Source: Nematostella vectensis (taxonomy: Eukaryota > Cnidaria > Anthozoa > Actiniaria > Edwardsiidae). From it: a stretch of 64,000 nucleotides of DNA. A program made the position numbers and the translations under genes. Numbering within the stretch: the first letter of the stretch is position 1; each line of letters opens with the position of its first letter. The stretch lies in NCBI RefSeq assembly GCF_932526225.1, contig NC_064047.1:10460494-10524493 (forward strand), in the 5' to 3' direction. The notes below the pieces were generated by a model. The model ran no database searches. It had not been told where the DNA came from and saw only the letters and a program-made list of their open reading frames with translations. This document shows positions 13,010-20,700 of this stretch, piece after piece.

Positions 13010-14612
13010 TTCTCTCTCATTTGCTCCAATAAAGGGCAAACGCTCAAAATGGCAGTTCAACTAATCTGTCTCACAGAGGTGTACCTATCTAAGGTGCACT
13101 CTACCAAATGCTTATCATTTATTGCAAAACAAATTTAATGCTCTTTTCTTCTGAGTTCATGATGAAATTTCATAATTCTTTTATAAAACTTGATTATAGT
13201 TTATTATTGTAGCCTGCCATCAATCTGACAAAAATTTGAGAAAAACAGAAAAGAAAAATTTCCTAGTTTTCTAACATGTTTTATTAAATATTTAATAATA
13301 GTGATAAGACATTCAAGGTGACAAAGACAAAGATTTAAAGAAAGTGAAAAAAAAATTCAAATAATTCAATAAACTATTTGTACTCGAATACGCATATTCA
13401 CAAACCCTATCCATATGTTTTCTTGTACTGCACTCTTCGTTTGTGCACGTACTTGATCACATGGCAGGATTGTTCAACATCAGAGATTGCCTTTTTGTTT
13501 ATGTTCTTTGAAGTTCATGGGGTTTCCTAACCATCTCCCTCTACTAATTATTCCTAATTCCTATACCCACCTTGGTCTGGACTGGTTTACTTGTGACCTG
13601 TATAGCTGAAGTATGCAGAAACTGAAAAATAATACAAGGGTTAGGATTACAGTAATATTTTTAAAAAAGACCATTATTAAGAACATAAGACACATTTCAT
13701 TGACCTAACTGACAAGCTTCAGCCTTCTCGAAACCCACCAGCTCCTGGCCCAGTGAGCCACCTTTTCTGGATATTTGACTGTCTCCATCCAGACAGACAA
13801 TATATTATTTTTGTTTTGGTGTTAACAGGAAAAATAAAACCTTCAGTAACACAAACCACCTCCAAACCCACGATGACCTGCTTCTAAAAAAAGTTTTAGA
13901 ACACTGAAGCTTCCTAAATAATGCCCACACAAAAAAAGTCAACATCTTGAAGTCCCCAGACCTTGCCTCTGTGCTGACAATTGTTAGACACTGGATCACC
14001 ATGGCTCACAGAGCTGCATATTAATGAAATGGTTGGATGTTCTCCAGTATTTGGAATGCACTGGACAGTGGATCTACCTTGAAGGCTGCAATTACGACAA
14101 GAAAACTAGCAGTTAAAGTGAAATATTATGAAAGAGTTTATATTCTTTTCATTTCACCCTAGCATTATTATCATTATCAATGTATGTTAAGAAAACAAGT
14201 CATCAAATTTCTAATCATTCTTAATAAGTGTCAAAGAGCTGAATTAAATGAATAAACGCTGGACTTTGACCTTTCAGAAATCTCATTCAATCATTTTGCT
14301 TTTATTGCCTTTTTGACACCTTTTTTGACGCCCATGACAATTCCCAAGGGATTTATAAAATCTTAGTACCTTGCTCTAAAAACATAAATGAGGTGGGTAT
14401 ACATGAGAGATTTCTAATGGCAACCAGCGATGATCACATTCATGATGTCTGTTTGAGTGTGAATTTTCTAAGATCGATGTTCCCTAGAGGGATATTAGTA
14501 CAACTAGTATAACTCTCATATTCAAACTTTGTCAACTACAGAAACAACTGCAGGATTAATATCAAGGTGGCAAAAGCATATTGATTGTCATTACCTTAAA
14601 CAACGCAGCCAT
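1..14612 (-). CDS. MLYCD: malonyl-CoA decarboxylase, split gene, 3' end outside the window
   Basis: The enzyme converts malonyl-CoA to acetyl-CoA and CO2 in mitochondria, peroxisomes and cytosol, controlling fatty-acid oxidation and synthesis. Ten exons can be read: 14595-14612, 13571-13621, 12395-12571, 11972-12019, 11677-11772, 10094-10234, 2381-2533, 2049-2213, 1591-1690 and 102-260. All have AG/GT borders and the phases join without a break (phase 0 except the phase-1 junction 1591/260). The 1108 coding bases give about 369 residues in the usual order: targeting peptide, helical domain (LRAEDRLRQVLEPHY; SRLEGGVKFIVDMRSDL), then the catalytic domain (QRVTWNSPC, AVHPIQGWDDLKRR, LSPIPGF). 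The last motif holds the serine equivalent to human Ser329. The catalytic His and the C-terminal peroxisomal signal must lie beyond base 1. The intron 2534-10093 is 7.6 kb of tandem repeats plus a retroelement. Family assignment is firm from several motifs; splice sites are inferred. Confidence 0.93.
102..260 (-). CDS. MLYCD: MLYCD exon 10 with catalytic serine motif
   Basis: The exon starts GLAGVDLGNFLIKHVVRELQ and contains TLSPIPGFRAWL. The serine before PIPGF aligns with human Ser329, one of the two catalytic residues known for the family. Donor GTACAA after IENK. Later exons are outside the window. Confidence 0.93.
362..1066. repeat. 41-bp tandem array in MLYCD intron 9
   Basis: About 17 copies of a 41-bp unit containing ACAAAGTTTACCATGCGACG and GCGCTACCGTGGCCACC. 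The first copies are more diverged. Since 41 is not a multiple of three, the array is open in three frames at once, giving three overlapping repetitive ORFs that are an artefact of the repeat. Confidence 0.95.
1591..1690 (-). CDS. MLYCD: MLYCD exon 9
   Basis: The exon codes for SILSEPEVDIDDCEYELENR then TTAIFYSICSTQK, ending one base into a glycine codon completed by the next exon (GLAGVDLGN). Acceptor CTCCTTTCAG, donor GTAACA. Confidence 0.9.
1790..2065 (-). repeat. tandem copies of MLYCD exon 8 3' end plus splice donor
   Basis: Units of about 69-70 bp repeat the last coding bases of exon 8 (GATATCGGATAACATACAG), the GTATTA donor and about 40 bp of intron. Besides the true junction at 2049/2048 there are three good copies (exon-like ends near 1843, 1911 and 1980, the last with a small deletion) and one truncated copy near 1795. 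See findings. Confidence 0.85.
2049..2213 (-). CDS. MLYCD: MLYCD exon 8
   Basis: Fifty-five codons, VIRYEAVHPIQGWDDLKRRL through TALEYEISDNIQ, a core catalytic-domain segment. Its last 27 or so bases and the GTATTA donor are tandemly repeated in the adjoining intron (1790-2048). Confidence 0.93.
2381..2533 (-). CDS. MLYCD: MLYCD exon 7
   Basis: Fifty-one codons including LLAQWFSVGLLDLQRVTWNS, matching the start of the catalytic (GNAT-like) domain. Acceptor TTGTATAG, donor GTGATC, phase 0. Degenerate copies of its 5' end and acceptor appear across the intron at about 9880-10060. Confidence 0.92.
2556..3215. repeat. degenerate CATGATCTAGCATGA-type array
   Basis: Short words such as GACATGATCTAGCATGACAT alternate with ACCTTATACCTGG and GGCATGGTCTAG in higher-order units of roughly 50-60 bp. 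The array passes into the 37-bp array that shares the GGTCTAGCAT word. Confidence 0.85.
3328..4396. repeat. 37-bp tandem array, left part
   Basis: Repeats of a 37-bp unit (core ATTGATTGAAGGTACAAGAC, then TCAACACATGGTCTAGC) mixed with a variant carrying GACACAACCTCACATCACAT. Interrupted at 4396 by the Ngaro-like element; it resumes at 8625. Confidence 0.95.
4397..4552 (+). repeat. split direct repeat A1
   Basis: 156 bp beginning TACCCCCCTTTGGGCACC, nearly identical to 8313-8468. Forms the left end of the element. Confidence 0.93.
4521..5189 (+). CDS. Ngaro-like ORF1, possible gag-like protein
   Basis: A 222-codon frame that starts inside A1 and overlaps the RT frame by about 100 bp in a different frame. 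It has an acidic, charged middle (EEEGTAEKL; FREFDPPEAEERD) and a hydrophobic segment (LAGTALGLLAVSLAFL). I recognise no domain. Position before the RT suggests the ORF1 or gag slot of a DIRS-order element; a Met at 4611 is an equally possible start. Confidence 0.5.
   Translation: MQRLYIKLIFFDCKSALCGYNFPRKSISSTMIAEIVALFAFLFENCTGVVLIENYASKERGNEEEGTAEKLRNLIQTTKRHELEEFTNFDETDDVFREFDPPEAEERDPRSWPKRLPSFRSTAWESFKTVFLIKTLAGTALGLLAVSLAFLDFNTADLCYDKTAEWDKMPRGVQSIRVTGQAVEGFVIELWDFLLLSTAFPWSLMKELNLLTLNLLSGESKN
5090..6772 (+). CDS. Ngaro-like reverse transcriptase ORF, truncated before RNase H
   Basis: A 560-residue open frame. The RT domain lies at about residues 260-500: VIVDLSWPKGGSVNDGI (near 293), YKRDLRQAYRQFPVDPGDYR (near 345) and the catalytic FNYLDDFIGV (near 411). 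These are typical of DIRS-order RTs. The N-terminal leader carries a perfect in-frame duplication of 54 residues (162 bp, 5349-5510 and 5511-5672). The frame stops at REYNNG, where related elements go on into RNase H; here 76 bp of other sequence and then a repeat of the leader follow. The first Met lies in overlap with ORF1 and may not be the real start. Confidence 0.85.
   Translation: MGLPSVVNSIPVVSDERTELAYSKLAFRGIKKLINFPLGQDIGGVPSVTVVSLPDMSFCALNADACSQPLKAAVPDCRGFSTGADYIHDVCFPQPVEAGVLDCRGFSTAFPRDSQQANDFYLYAHELVFRSGRPNFVVSRIHDVCFPQPVEAGVLDCRGFSTAFPRDSQQANDFYLYAHELVFRSGRPNFVVSRLPVPSSLKINTWRTLLYDYDDQMICDFLEFGWPVGFTGDTVPIFDARTHRGALNFATQVSEHLQREVSLGRVAGPFTDPPFGGGFVTSPLNTVPKRDSEERRVIVDLSWPKGGSVNDGIPCDSFLGDPFATCYPTIDDIVEAIVQFGPGCFLYKRDLRQAYRQFPVDPGDYRLLGYIWNGHYYFDTVLTMGLRSAAQACQRATSAVAWIHRQQGKVLFNYLDDFIGVSEASSATSDFEQLGTLLSSLGLIESVSKACPPSSLMLCLGVMVDTNSFTLSVSPERLAELELLLHDWRNRKTARKRELQSLVGKLVFVSKCVRQSRVFISRLLSLLRTVQYNHLHVNLTAEFRKDIIWWCHFLREYNNG
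5349..5672 (+). repeat. 162-bp in-frame tandem duplication in the RT leader
   Basis: Two head-to-tail copies of 162 bp (54 codons, starting IHDVCFPQPVEAG) that look identical by eye. The second leader copy at 6849-7219 has only one unit, so the duplication is younger than that event or happened only in one copy. Confidence 0.93.
6849..7219 (+). repeat. second copy of the RT leader region
   Basis: Matches 5167-5700 with one of the two 162-bp units missing, and with one extra T in a T-run near 7046 that breaks the reading frame. It occupies the place where RNase H should be, so the element is internally rearranged. Confidence 0.9.
7289..8151 (+). pseudogene. Ngaro-like tyrosine recombinase, frameshifted
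   Basis: Two abutting frames (7289-7825 and 7822-8151) cover a tyrosine recombinase. The first has the SAM-like N-terminal part (SIRNYLSGVKLLHLFAGYDY) and the first catalytic Arg region (FFLMARIANI). The second has the H-x-x-R box (RGHSFRPGCASW) and the C-terminal tyrosine region (GDWASDSYKLYLEF). The sequence similarity changes frame in an A-run near 7729-7734, consistent with a single-base insertion. In working elements this enzyme integrates a circular cDNA without cutting staggered ends. Confidence 0.85.
8188..8312 (+). repeat. split direct repeat B1
   Basis: 125 bp starting GGTGGCAGAGAGG and ending GAGGAATT, nearly identical to 8500-8624. Contains AATAAA-type words near its middle. Confidence 0.92.
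8313..8468 (+). repeat. split direct repeat A2
   Basis: 156-bp copy of A1 placed directly after B1. The B1-A2 junction (GAATT/TACCCC) is what a circular intermediate of the element would carry. Confidence 0.92.
8500..8624 (+). repeat. split direct repeat B2, right end
   Basis: 125-bp copy of B1 after a 31-bp spacer; the flanking array resumes immediately at 8625. Confidence 0.92.
8625..9877. repeat. 37-bp tandem array, right part
   Basis: About 33 copies of the 37-bp unit, far more homogeneous than the left part. This half has almost none of the GACACAACCTCACATC variants seen left of the element. Confidence 0.95.
9878..10060 (-). repeat. degenerate copies of the MLYCD exon 7 5' end and acceptor
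   Basis: Two or three diverged segments read GATGAGCTGTGAGCC..AGT and, at 10030-10050, TCTTGCTAATATGACCATCC. They resemble the plus-strand image of the exon 7 start (GACGAGCTGTGAGCTGAGTC followed by TCGTAAGACCATCC) with its acceptor. They lie 7.4 kb away at the far end of the same intron. Confidence 0.5.
10094..10234 (-). CDS. MLYCD: MLYCD exon 6
   Basis: Forty-seven codons including LRAEDRLRQVLEPHYIQLL and SRLEGGVKFIVDMRSDLQ, a strong match to the helical-to-catalytic domain link of the family. Donor GTACGT. The next intron runs 7.56 kb and is nearly all repeats. Confidence 0.92.
10418..11409. mobile_element. possible non-autonomous DNA element in MLYCD intron 5
   Basis: The ends read TTAACCCATTGACTCCTGG and, reversed, TTACACATTGACCCCTCAA, an imperfect terminal inverted repeat around about 990 bp without recognisable coding. 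A TTAA at the left end is visible; the right end has GTAA, so the target duplication is not clean. Confidence 0.35.
11677..11772 (-). CDS. MLYCD: MLYCD exon 5
   Basis: Thirty-two codons start SEKMAFFLVLEHDLGVDHSN. The GVDH motif matches the helical domain of animal malonyl-CoA decarboxylases. Acceptor TTCTTCAG, donor GTACAA, phase 0. Confidence 0.85.
11972..12019 (-). CDS. MLYCD: MLYCD exon 4
   Basis: Sixteen codons (VIAKEVRHLYNELTAQ) lie between a CTCAG acceptor and a GTAATA donor, phase 0. Helical-domain segment. Confidence 0.75.
12395..12571 (-). CDS. MLYCD: MLYCD exon 3
   Basis: Fifty-nine codons start SEAVESKWLGLLMNMGD and end GGDLMPN before a GTAAGA donor. It corresponds to the start of the helical oligomerisation domain. 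Phase 0 on both sides. Confidence 0.75.
12606..12898 (+). mobile_element. tRNA-derived SINE
   Basis: The head has an internal RNA polymerase III promoter: A box TGGCTCAGTTGG at 12625-12636 and B box GGTTCGATTCC at 12683-12693. The spacing is tRNA-like, but the flanks do not fold as a complete tRNA. A tRNA-unrelated body of about 190 bp follows, then a (TTTA)n tail. It lies in MLYCD intron 2, antisense to the gene. Confidence 0.75.
12899..13012 (+). repeat. (TTTA)n tail / microsatellite
   Basis: About 28 near-perfect tetranucleotide repeats directly after the SINE body, probably its expanded 3' tail. Confidence 0.95.
13571..13621 (-). CDS. MLYCD: MLYCD exon 2
   Basis: Seventeen codons, FLHTSAIQVTSKPVQTK, lie between a pyrimidine-rich AG acceptor and a GTGGGT donor. 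The exon continues the probable mitochondrial presequence and keeps frame with both neighbours. Confidence 0.65.
13622..14594. other. MLYCD intron 1, no further feature
   Basis: AT-rich intron. I considered an 8-bp microexon at about 14078-14085 (acceptor ATTGCAG, donor GTAGAT), but including it would break the frame. Confidence 0.5.
14595..14612 (-). CDS. MLYCD: MLYCD exon 1 (start codon)
   Basis: The exon codes for MAALFK and ends at a GT donor (GTAATG). I chose this start because it joins in phase 0 to the 13571-13621 exon to give MAALFKFLHTSAIQVTSK, a basic and hydroxylated N-terminus like a mitochondrial targeting peptide. An ATG this close to a donor is weak evidence alone, so this is the least certain exon. 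Confidence 0.6.
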
Positions 14613-14818
14613 TTCCAAGCACCGAGTCTCATATCAGAGTCGGTTTTGAATGAAAGTTCTTGTTCTTGTGTTTACTATCAAGACCTGATGTGAGCCGGCG
14701 ATTTTATAACCAGCGGCCAATTCCGGTAGGTCATTCATGTATGGTACATCATAGGGATATACGATACAATAAGATAATAGGATGTATCATACATAAATTC
14801 CACAGCTATTTAGTAAAC

Positions 14819-14993
14819 AAACCCCTTCTGGCGGCTGGGGTATGGGCGGATAATGTCCAAGGATGAGAAATGGTACGAAAAATAAACAGTTGGCCGAGAA
14901 GCGAAGCTTTGAGGGCAACAGTGAAATTTTGAGGACCATTTCTCATCCGCGGACATTATCCCCCGATATCTCAGTGAGCCAAAGAAGGGGTTT
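14819..14993. mobile_element. foldback MITE-like palindrome
   Basis: Arms of about 56 bp, 14819-14874 and 14936-14993, are imperfect reverse complements (left GCGGATAATGTCC and GGATGAGAAATGG; right CCATTTCTCATCC and GGACATTATCC). The loop is about 60 bp. It sits about 210 bp upstream of the MLYCD start codon. Confidence 0.75.
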
Positions 14994-14999
14994 ATTTAT

Positions 15000-15850
15000 T
15001 TTATATCCCAGTGACTACACTGGAAATGCGAAAAGTGTATTCTACGCGCGCTGGACGTGCACTAGAATTTTTGCCATTCTCGAAAGATAACAATCCACGC
15101 AACATTTTTTTTTTCATTAGAATAAACACTACAAGCTCAAAACTCGCATACCAACTAATGGATTTACGCCTAGACTGTTTTCTTATTGTTCTGCTGAGAG
15201 CTGGAATAGAAATTGAAGCAAAAGTTTTCAATTTTGAAATGTCTTCTGCGCGCGCGCTGACGTGCACGGGAATGACGCCACCAGCGCGCGCTGTTGTGAA
15301 GTTCTTTGTCATTGCTTTTTCTTTCCCGTTTCAGGATAAATTCTAAACAAATACATTGATAATAGTTCTATGAAAGAAATGAAACATTCTTTCTTTGCCT
15401 TAATAGCGTTTTGAAAACCATGGTGTTTGTTTGAGGAGTTATTGAGCAGACGAAAAGCGAGTTTTTTATAATTTCAATATTTATATAGTAACAAGCCATA
15501 ACTACTTAAAATAATCCTTGAATACATGATTGGTTTATCCGGTTAACACGTCTTCTTTCATTTGTTTATTTCTTTTTCTTAATTTGAATTGTTATTATAT
15601 GGCCACCTCAAGTGGACGGCGAGAGGTAAAAGCTAAAAAAGAAGTCGATACTTGTATTGACAGGTGGGTAGCATGTTGGTGACGCATAGAATCAATATTT
15701 TTTTTATTACAGTAGCAGGTTCAGGGGTTCCAAGGAGACATGACCTCTCCCCCCTTTGCCTGTTTGCTACGATTTTAGTTGAAATGCAAGAAAGATAGAT
15801 ACCAGAAATTTTCTTTCCGCCACAAGCAAAAACAAATTTATGTTATTATT
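15000..15850. other. intergenic, no gene seen
   Basis: Two GCGC-rich words occur (TACGCGCGCTGGACGTGCAC near 15042 and GCGCGCGCTGACGTGCACGG near 15250), hinting at a decayed inverted element. No coding similarity recognised. Confidence 0.4.
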
Positions 15851-15881
15851 TGTCCGAAAGTATGTCTACTAGCGAAGTCAT

Positions 15882-17740
15882 TTACTAACAACAACAATAG
15901 TTCATTGTGTAACCCCCTTATGATATTCATCACTAATATCACCACTAATACAATCATAATCTTTTCAAGACAAGTTGATAGAATGTTTAGGTTAGGAATG
16001 TCGTTGATCTCCAGGAAACGGAAGTCATTATGTTTTGAAAATCTTTTAAGGATAGGATTTTGTTTATAAAGAAGCCCCCCCCCCCCCATCTCCCTCCCAC
16101 TGCGCTTTCTAGAAAGGCTGGCACTAATTACTGCTGCTAGTAATTAAGCAGAGAGTCGGATCCTTCAACAACAATTAAAAGAAAAGTAGTGAGAGCGTGA
16201 AGGGCGTAGTTTGCAATTTTTTTTTTAGACTCAAGACCTTCGTTATCTTCCTCGGTAAGGCTTGATCATATTAATCAATAATTTCATTTTTTATTATCAA
16301 TGTCTAAAAGCAGATAAAATTGTTTCTTATAAAATTGGGCCTGACGCGGGATAATGTGCTCTTATGCATGAAAGACGTGGCAAGTAATTTAAAAGAAGTT
16401 TTGACAAAACATGCAGATTGCACCTTACAATTGCAATTTTTTTTTTAGACTCAAGACCTTCGTTATCTTCTTCGGTAAGGCTTGATCATATTAATCAATA
16501 ATTTCATTTTTATTATCAATGCCTAAAAGCAGATAAAATTGTTTCTTATGGAATTGGGGCCTGACGCGGGATAATGTGCTCTTATGCCTGAAAGACGTGG
16601 CAAGTAATTTAAAAGAAGTTTTGACAAAACATGCATCGAAATAAGATTATGATTGCACCTTATTCAATGGCAAATAAAATTGCTTCATATGGAACTGTGA
16701 CCTTACGTGGGATAATGTGCTCTTATGCATGAAAGATGTGGCAAGTAGAAGAATTGGCAAAACATAAGTCGGGAATAAATTATAATTGCACCTTAACCAA
16801 TGGGAATGTAAGGGTGAACGATACATAAGCATAAAAAAGTCTTCTAGTATAAGTACATAGCCGTTTCTATGGATTGCATATCGGTTGCTATGGGCCATGT
16901 CAGGTGTACAAAATGATAAAAACAATGTGAAGCATATCTCATGTATGTTATCTACTTTCAAATTGACATATTAAATTGTCATTATCGATTCAAGATTTTC
17001 AACACGTCCTTTTTTTTCCAGAGTCGAAAAGATATCTAAAATATCGAATCGAAGAGTTATACTTTTCCTCGCACATGAATTTTATTTTTTTTCTTCAAAA
17101 CATTTTATAGCCACCGCATTATTATGAAAATTATTTCCTATTTCTTGCGAGAAGACTTCCGGTATTCCACGGTTTTCCTGACAGGCTTTTATAAATAGAA
17201 GATGAAAGATTACACAACAAGCTTCGTACGAGCTAGCTTCCAGAAACCACGACGAAACTCAGTAAATATATTACAATGCATGCTGAGCGACTCAAAACAC
17301 CAAACCTTGTCTGTCGTTTTTAATGAGGAATTGCATTCTCTATTGCGTGCCTCCGTCCCCGAAATTTAAATAAAACAATTATAAGGACCAGTACCAGTAG
17401 AAGCGCCTCCTTTATTGCATTTCTTGGAGCTAGTTGATACAGAGGTTGTTGCATAATACTTCTATTTGTTACATTTGCAAGGTCTCACGAAAACCGCGGT
17501 CGGTCATCTCGCAAGAAATACGAAACCGATTGTAACAATGAGAACCGCGGCTATGTAATGTTATTTTTAGATATAATAAAATTCTTGTGTAAAACTCTTC
17601 AACATTTCAGATATCTTGTTTGACTCTCGACCTATCCGTCTTGACTCTCGGCCAGTCTAGAGTCTCGGCCTATCTTTCTTATGATTTTCTATAGTTTTTT
17701 TTTTCTTTTAATACAATGATTATAAATAGTTTCTTTTCAG
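15882..17740 (+). repeat. upstream half of a segmental duplication (copy 1 of 29835-31207)
   Basis: From TAACAACAACAATAGTTCAT onward this region aligns by eye with 29835-31207, including the AATTAAGCAGAGAGTCGGAT, ATAATGTGCTCTTATGCATG and TTCTAGTATAAGTACATAGC words. It is the 5' flank of the first PAN-fibrinogen-like gene, duplicated with the gene. Confidence 0.85.
16211..16640 (+). repeat. 220-bp tandem duplication inside copy 1 flank
   Basis: 16211-16430 and 16431-16640 both start TTGCAATTTTTTTTTTAGAC and run GACCTTCGTTATCTTC. Copy 2 (around 30172-30400) has one unit, so the duplication occurred only in copy 1. Confidence 0.85.
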
Positions 17741-17747
17741 GATAAAG

Positions 17748-20700
17748 ATGGCTGGACTTTCCATGCTTTGTGGTTTTACCCTTCTGATGGCTAGCTTTTT
17801 CACGATCGCCGAGTCGATTGAAAGAAAAGAAAATAAAAAAAGTGGAATATTCATGAGAATTGAAGGTAAATATGCTAGGCAAATACCTGGAATTTCTCGT
17901 TTTTTAGTTATTAAAGGAAGAAAATTTCAATAGTTTTATACGAGCGGGGAAAGTTTTAACATGACGTAAAATAATAACTTTGTGTCGAGTACATAATATT
18001 TTTTTTTTCAATTCTAAAAAAAAAGATAGACAGCCGTTTATAAAATAGATAAAAAAATATACAAAAACTTGGGTATTCAAATATACTAATATACACAACC
18101 TCCCCTTCTTATATCTAAAGAGGGAATAAGAAAAAAAAGCTTTTGTTTACGTTTGCTAGTTTGTCTTAGCTCCGAATTTTCATATTAATCTATTTTCAAA
18201 TCTTTACGTATTCGATAAATTGTTTGCGTTGAGCGTTTTGATGGGAAGGTGATAACTCCTTGTAAAGCTGAGTAAAGTCTTATTGAAATTAAAGTAAGTA
18301 ATAATGTCTTAAAGGCCGCAAAAGACTGTGATAGAATCAAAGGTAAACAACGCTTTTATTAAAAGAGAGCATCTTCTAAAATTTTAAACCCTTGATAACT
18401 TGGAAGCAGTAGTATATGTACGTCATTTTGGTGGTCGTTTGTGGCGGTGGGTGTGACGGTGGACGTGGCGGTGGGGATGTGGCGGTGTGAATGTGATAGA
18501 ATGAATGAATTTGGTCGGCGTTGTTGTCGATGAGCGTAAAGTGCTAAAGATCGATGTAAAAGAGGGCTCTGTTCGGGTTGTTTTTGCAATAAGGAAAAAA
18601 AACGATAGTCGAAAATATCAGAAATAGTTATTAGTGTAAGCGCAAGGAGAATTTGTGAAAACGTGAGGTCATGTTTTTCTCTTGAGAGTTAATCGCCCGC
18701 GAGTTAATAAATGCATATGGCACGCAACAACTGGTGTTAATTGTCCTCAACGGGCAATTAATGCATACGGAACAAGCGACTGGTGGTTATTATCTTTGGT
18801 AGGTTAATTGATGCATTCGTACTAAATACTTGTAGAGGAAGCGCTTAAGCCAAAAATCAATTTCTTTTCGCATTTCCTCAGTGAGTTTGATGAGAGATTT
18901 CAGTTGGGGTTTAATTCGAGAAAAGTATGCCTGTTGGCTTGACAACGCCCGTCTACATGCCAACAGAATTGTTTGTTGTCTCTAAGAAAAACCTTTCATG
19001 TTTACGTAAAACCAAAATGGATTGCATCGTATGCTTGGCTTGTATGAAAGTACTAGATTGCTGCAGTTGAAAATGTCACATGGAATGTCTTATTAAGTGT
19101 CAATATAGCTAGCTTGACCGGGGATATGTTTGAGTTGCCCTCGTTGCCGCAGGAGTCAAAGAAATGTTAAGAGAGAAGTAAAATACATATACTGGATCCC
19201 AACCTTGGAGAGGAGACCCACCTGTCAGAGCAGATCATTAACATGGCTAGATTTCGCCATAAAGGGGTGGATGATGGCATAACCACATCAAAACAAGACA
19301 TAACACCAACAACAACAAGCAGTCACAAGAAATAAAAGGAAACCAAGGCATAATCAAATCAAGACAATAATCAAATCGACCAAAACAATACAATAATTTG
19401 TTTTGCGTTATCTAAAAAGATAAGAATGTCTTTTTTTTTGGGGGGGGGAGATGTTTTTTTTATTATTTATTGGATTCAACAGAATAGAGTCTTCCATCTC
19501 CGCTTTGTCACACTATTTGTGAGACAAAGGTGTCACGCGAGGTGTTTTATTTTACAAGATAACTACGTCGAATGCGACCAGTCAATCATGTACATATAAC
19601 CAAAAAATGTTCGTGTAGCAATCTAGTGTTGTATGTATTGCCTTCTTTTACACTCTCCTCCATGCGCGACTGGGTTTGACAAATAGGGAACTTAATGGCT
19701 TAAGAGCTAGCCTTTTGATTAGGCCATATATCTAGGCTATAGAGCTAACCTTAAACCCATATAAAGACCCACTCAATACAAATCCGTCATTAATTGCTTC
19801 TCTTAGTATGGGAATGTTTACAAAATGTCTCGGCCCATCTCAGTAGGGTCCATAAAATAGATTAAGACCAAGGAAAATTCTGGCTCCAACAATAGGATAT
19901 CCTCTCGCGTTAAACCGACGGAGCCCAACGCCACGGAAAACAGTTACAGTTGACCTTTTCAGCTCCAACATCCGTTTACCTGTATGGTAACAAGGATGAC
20001 AGGAAGTGGAAAAACTGTTATTCGGGTCCAGAAACTTCTTGAGTATGCGCAACCATTTCACATACACCTCAACGAATCGTTTGGTGCTATTCCCAGTGGC
20101 AACTCGCCTATACGGCCATATCCATTTCTGTGCCGGGATTAGAGTTTGTGGAAGGAAATTCCAGTCCAGTTGGACCAGGACTCCTATTTTGATGTCAATT
20201 TACGAAACCTGATCCTTATCGACGATCAGATGATAGAAACTGGAAATGACAAAAGGATCTCAAATTTATTCACGAAAGGGTCCCATCATAGAAAGCTATC
20301 TTTGATTTACATTGTGCAAGACCTGTTCCATCAAGGCAGGGTCAGCCGCAACATAACGTTGAATCTTGATCAATTGCAAGTGCTGACTTTGGCTAAGCAA
20401 ATGTATGAAGAAGCCGTCAAAAGACCCTATGGCTACCTCTTGATCGATCTAAAACCCGCAACTAGTGACCCATGCACACTCCGTACCAACGTCCCAACCG
20501 GTTAAATGCCAGATGAAAAGTAAAACAAGGAGGATTTTTAAAACAAAGTCCTAAAATTTCTTCGTAAACAGAACATTAGAATTTTCCCCGAGGAACAACG
20601 TATGAGAGAGCAAGATGAACGACATCCTCAACTCTACAAACTTGGAGACAGTGAGAAAGTCATCAGGTACACACAGCTTTATGATGATTTTTTACGCATG

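Noticed and set aside
14078-14085. 8-bp microexon of MLYCD
   Set aside because: It has splice-like borders, but including it would break the frame between exons 1 and 2.
15001-15346. Overlapping frames of 103 and 111 codons on both strands
   Set aside because: Mutual shadows in GCGC-rich repeat-like sequence, without domain similarity or introns.
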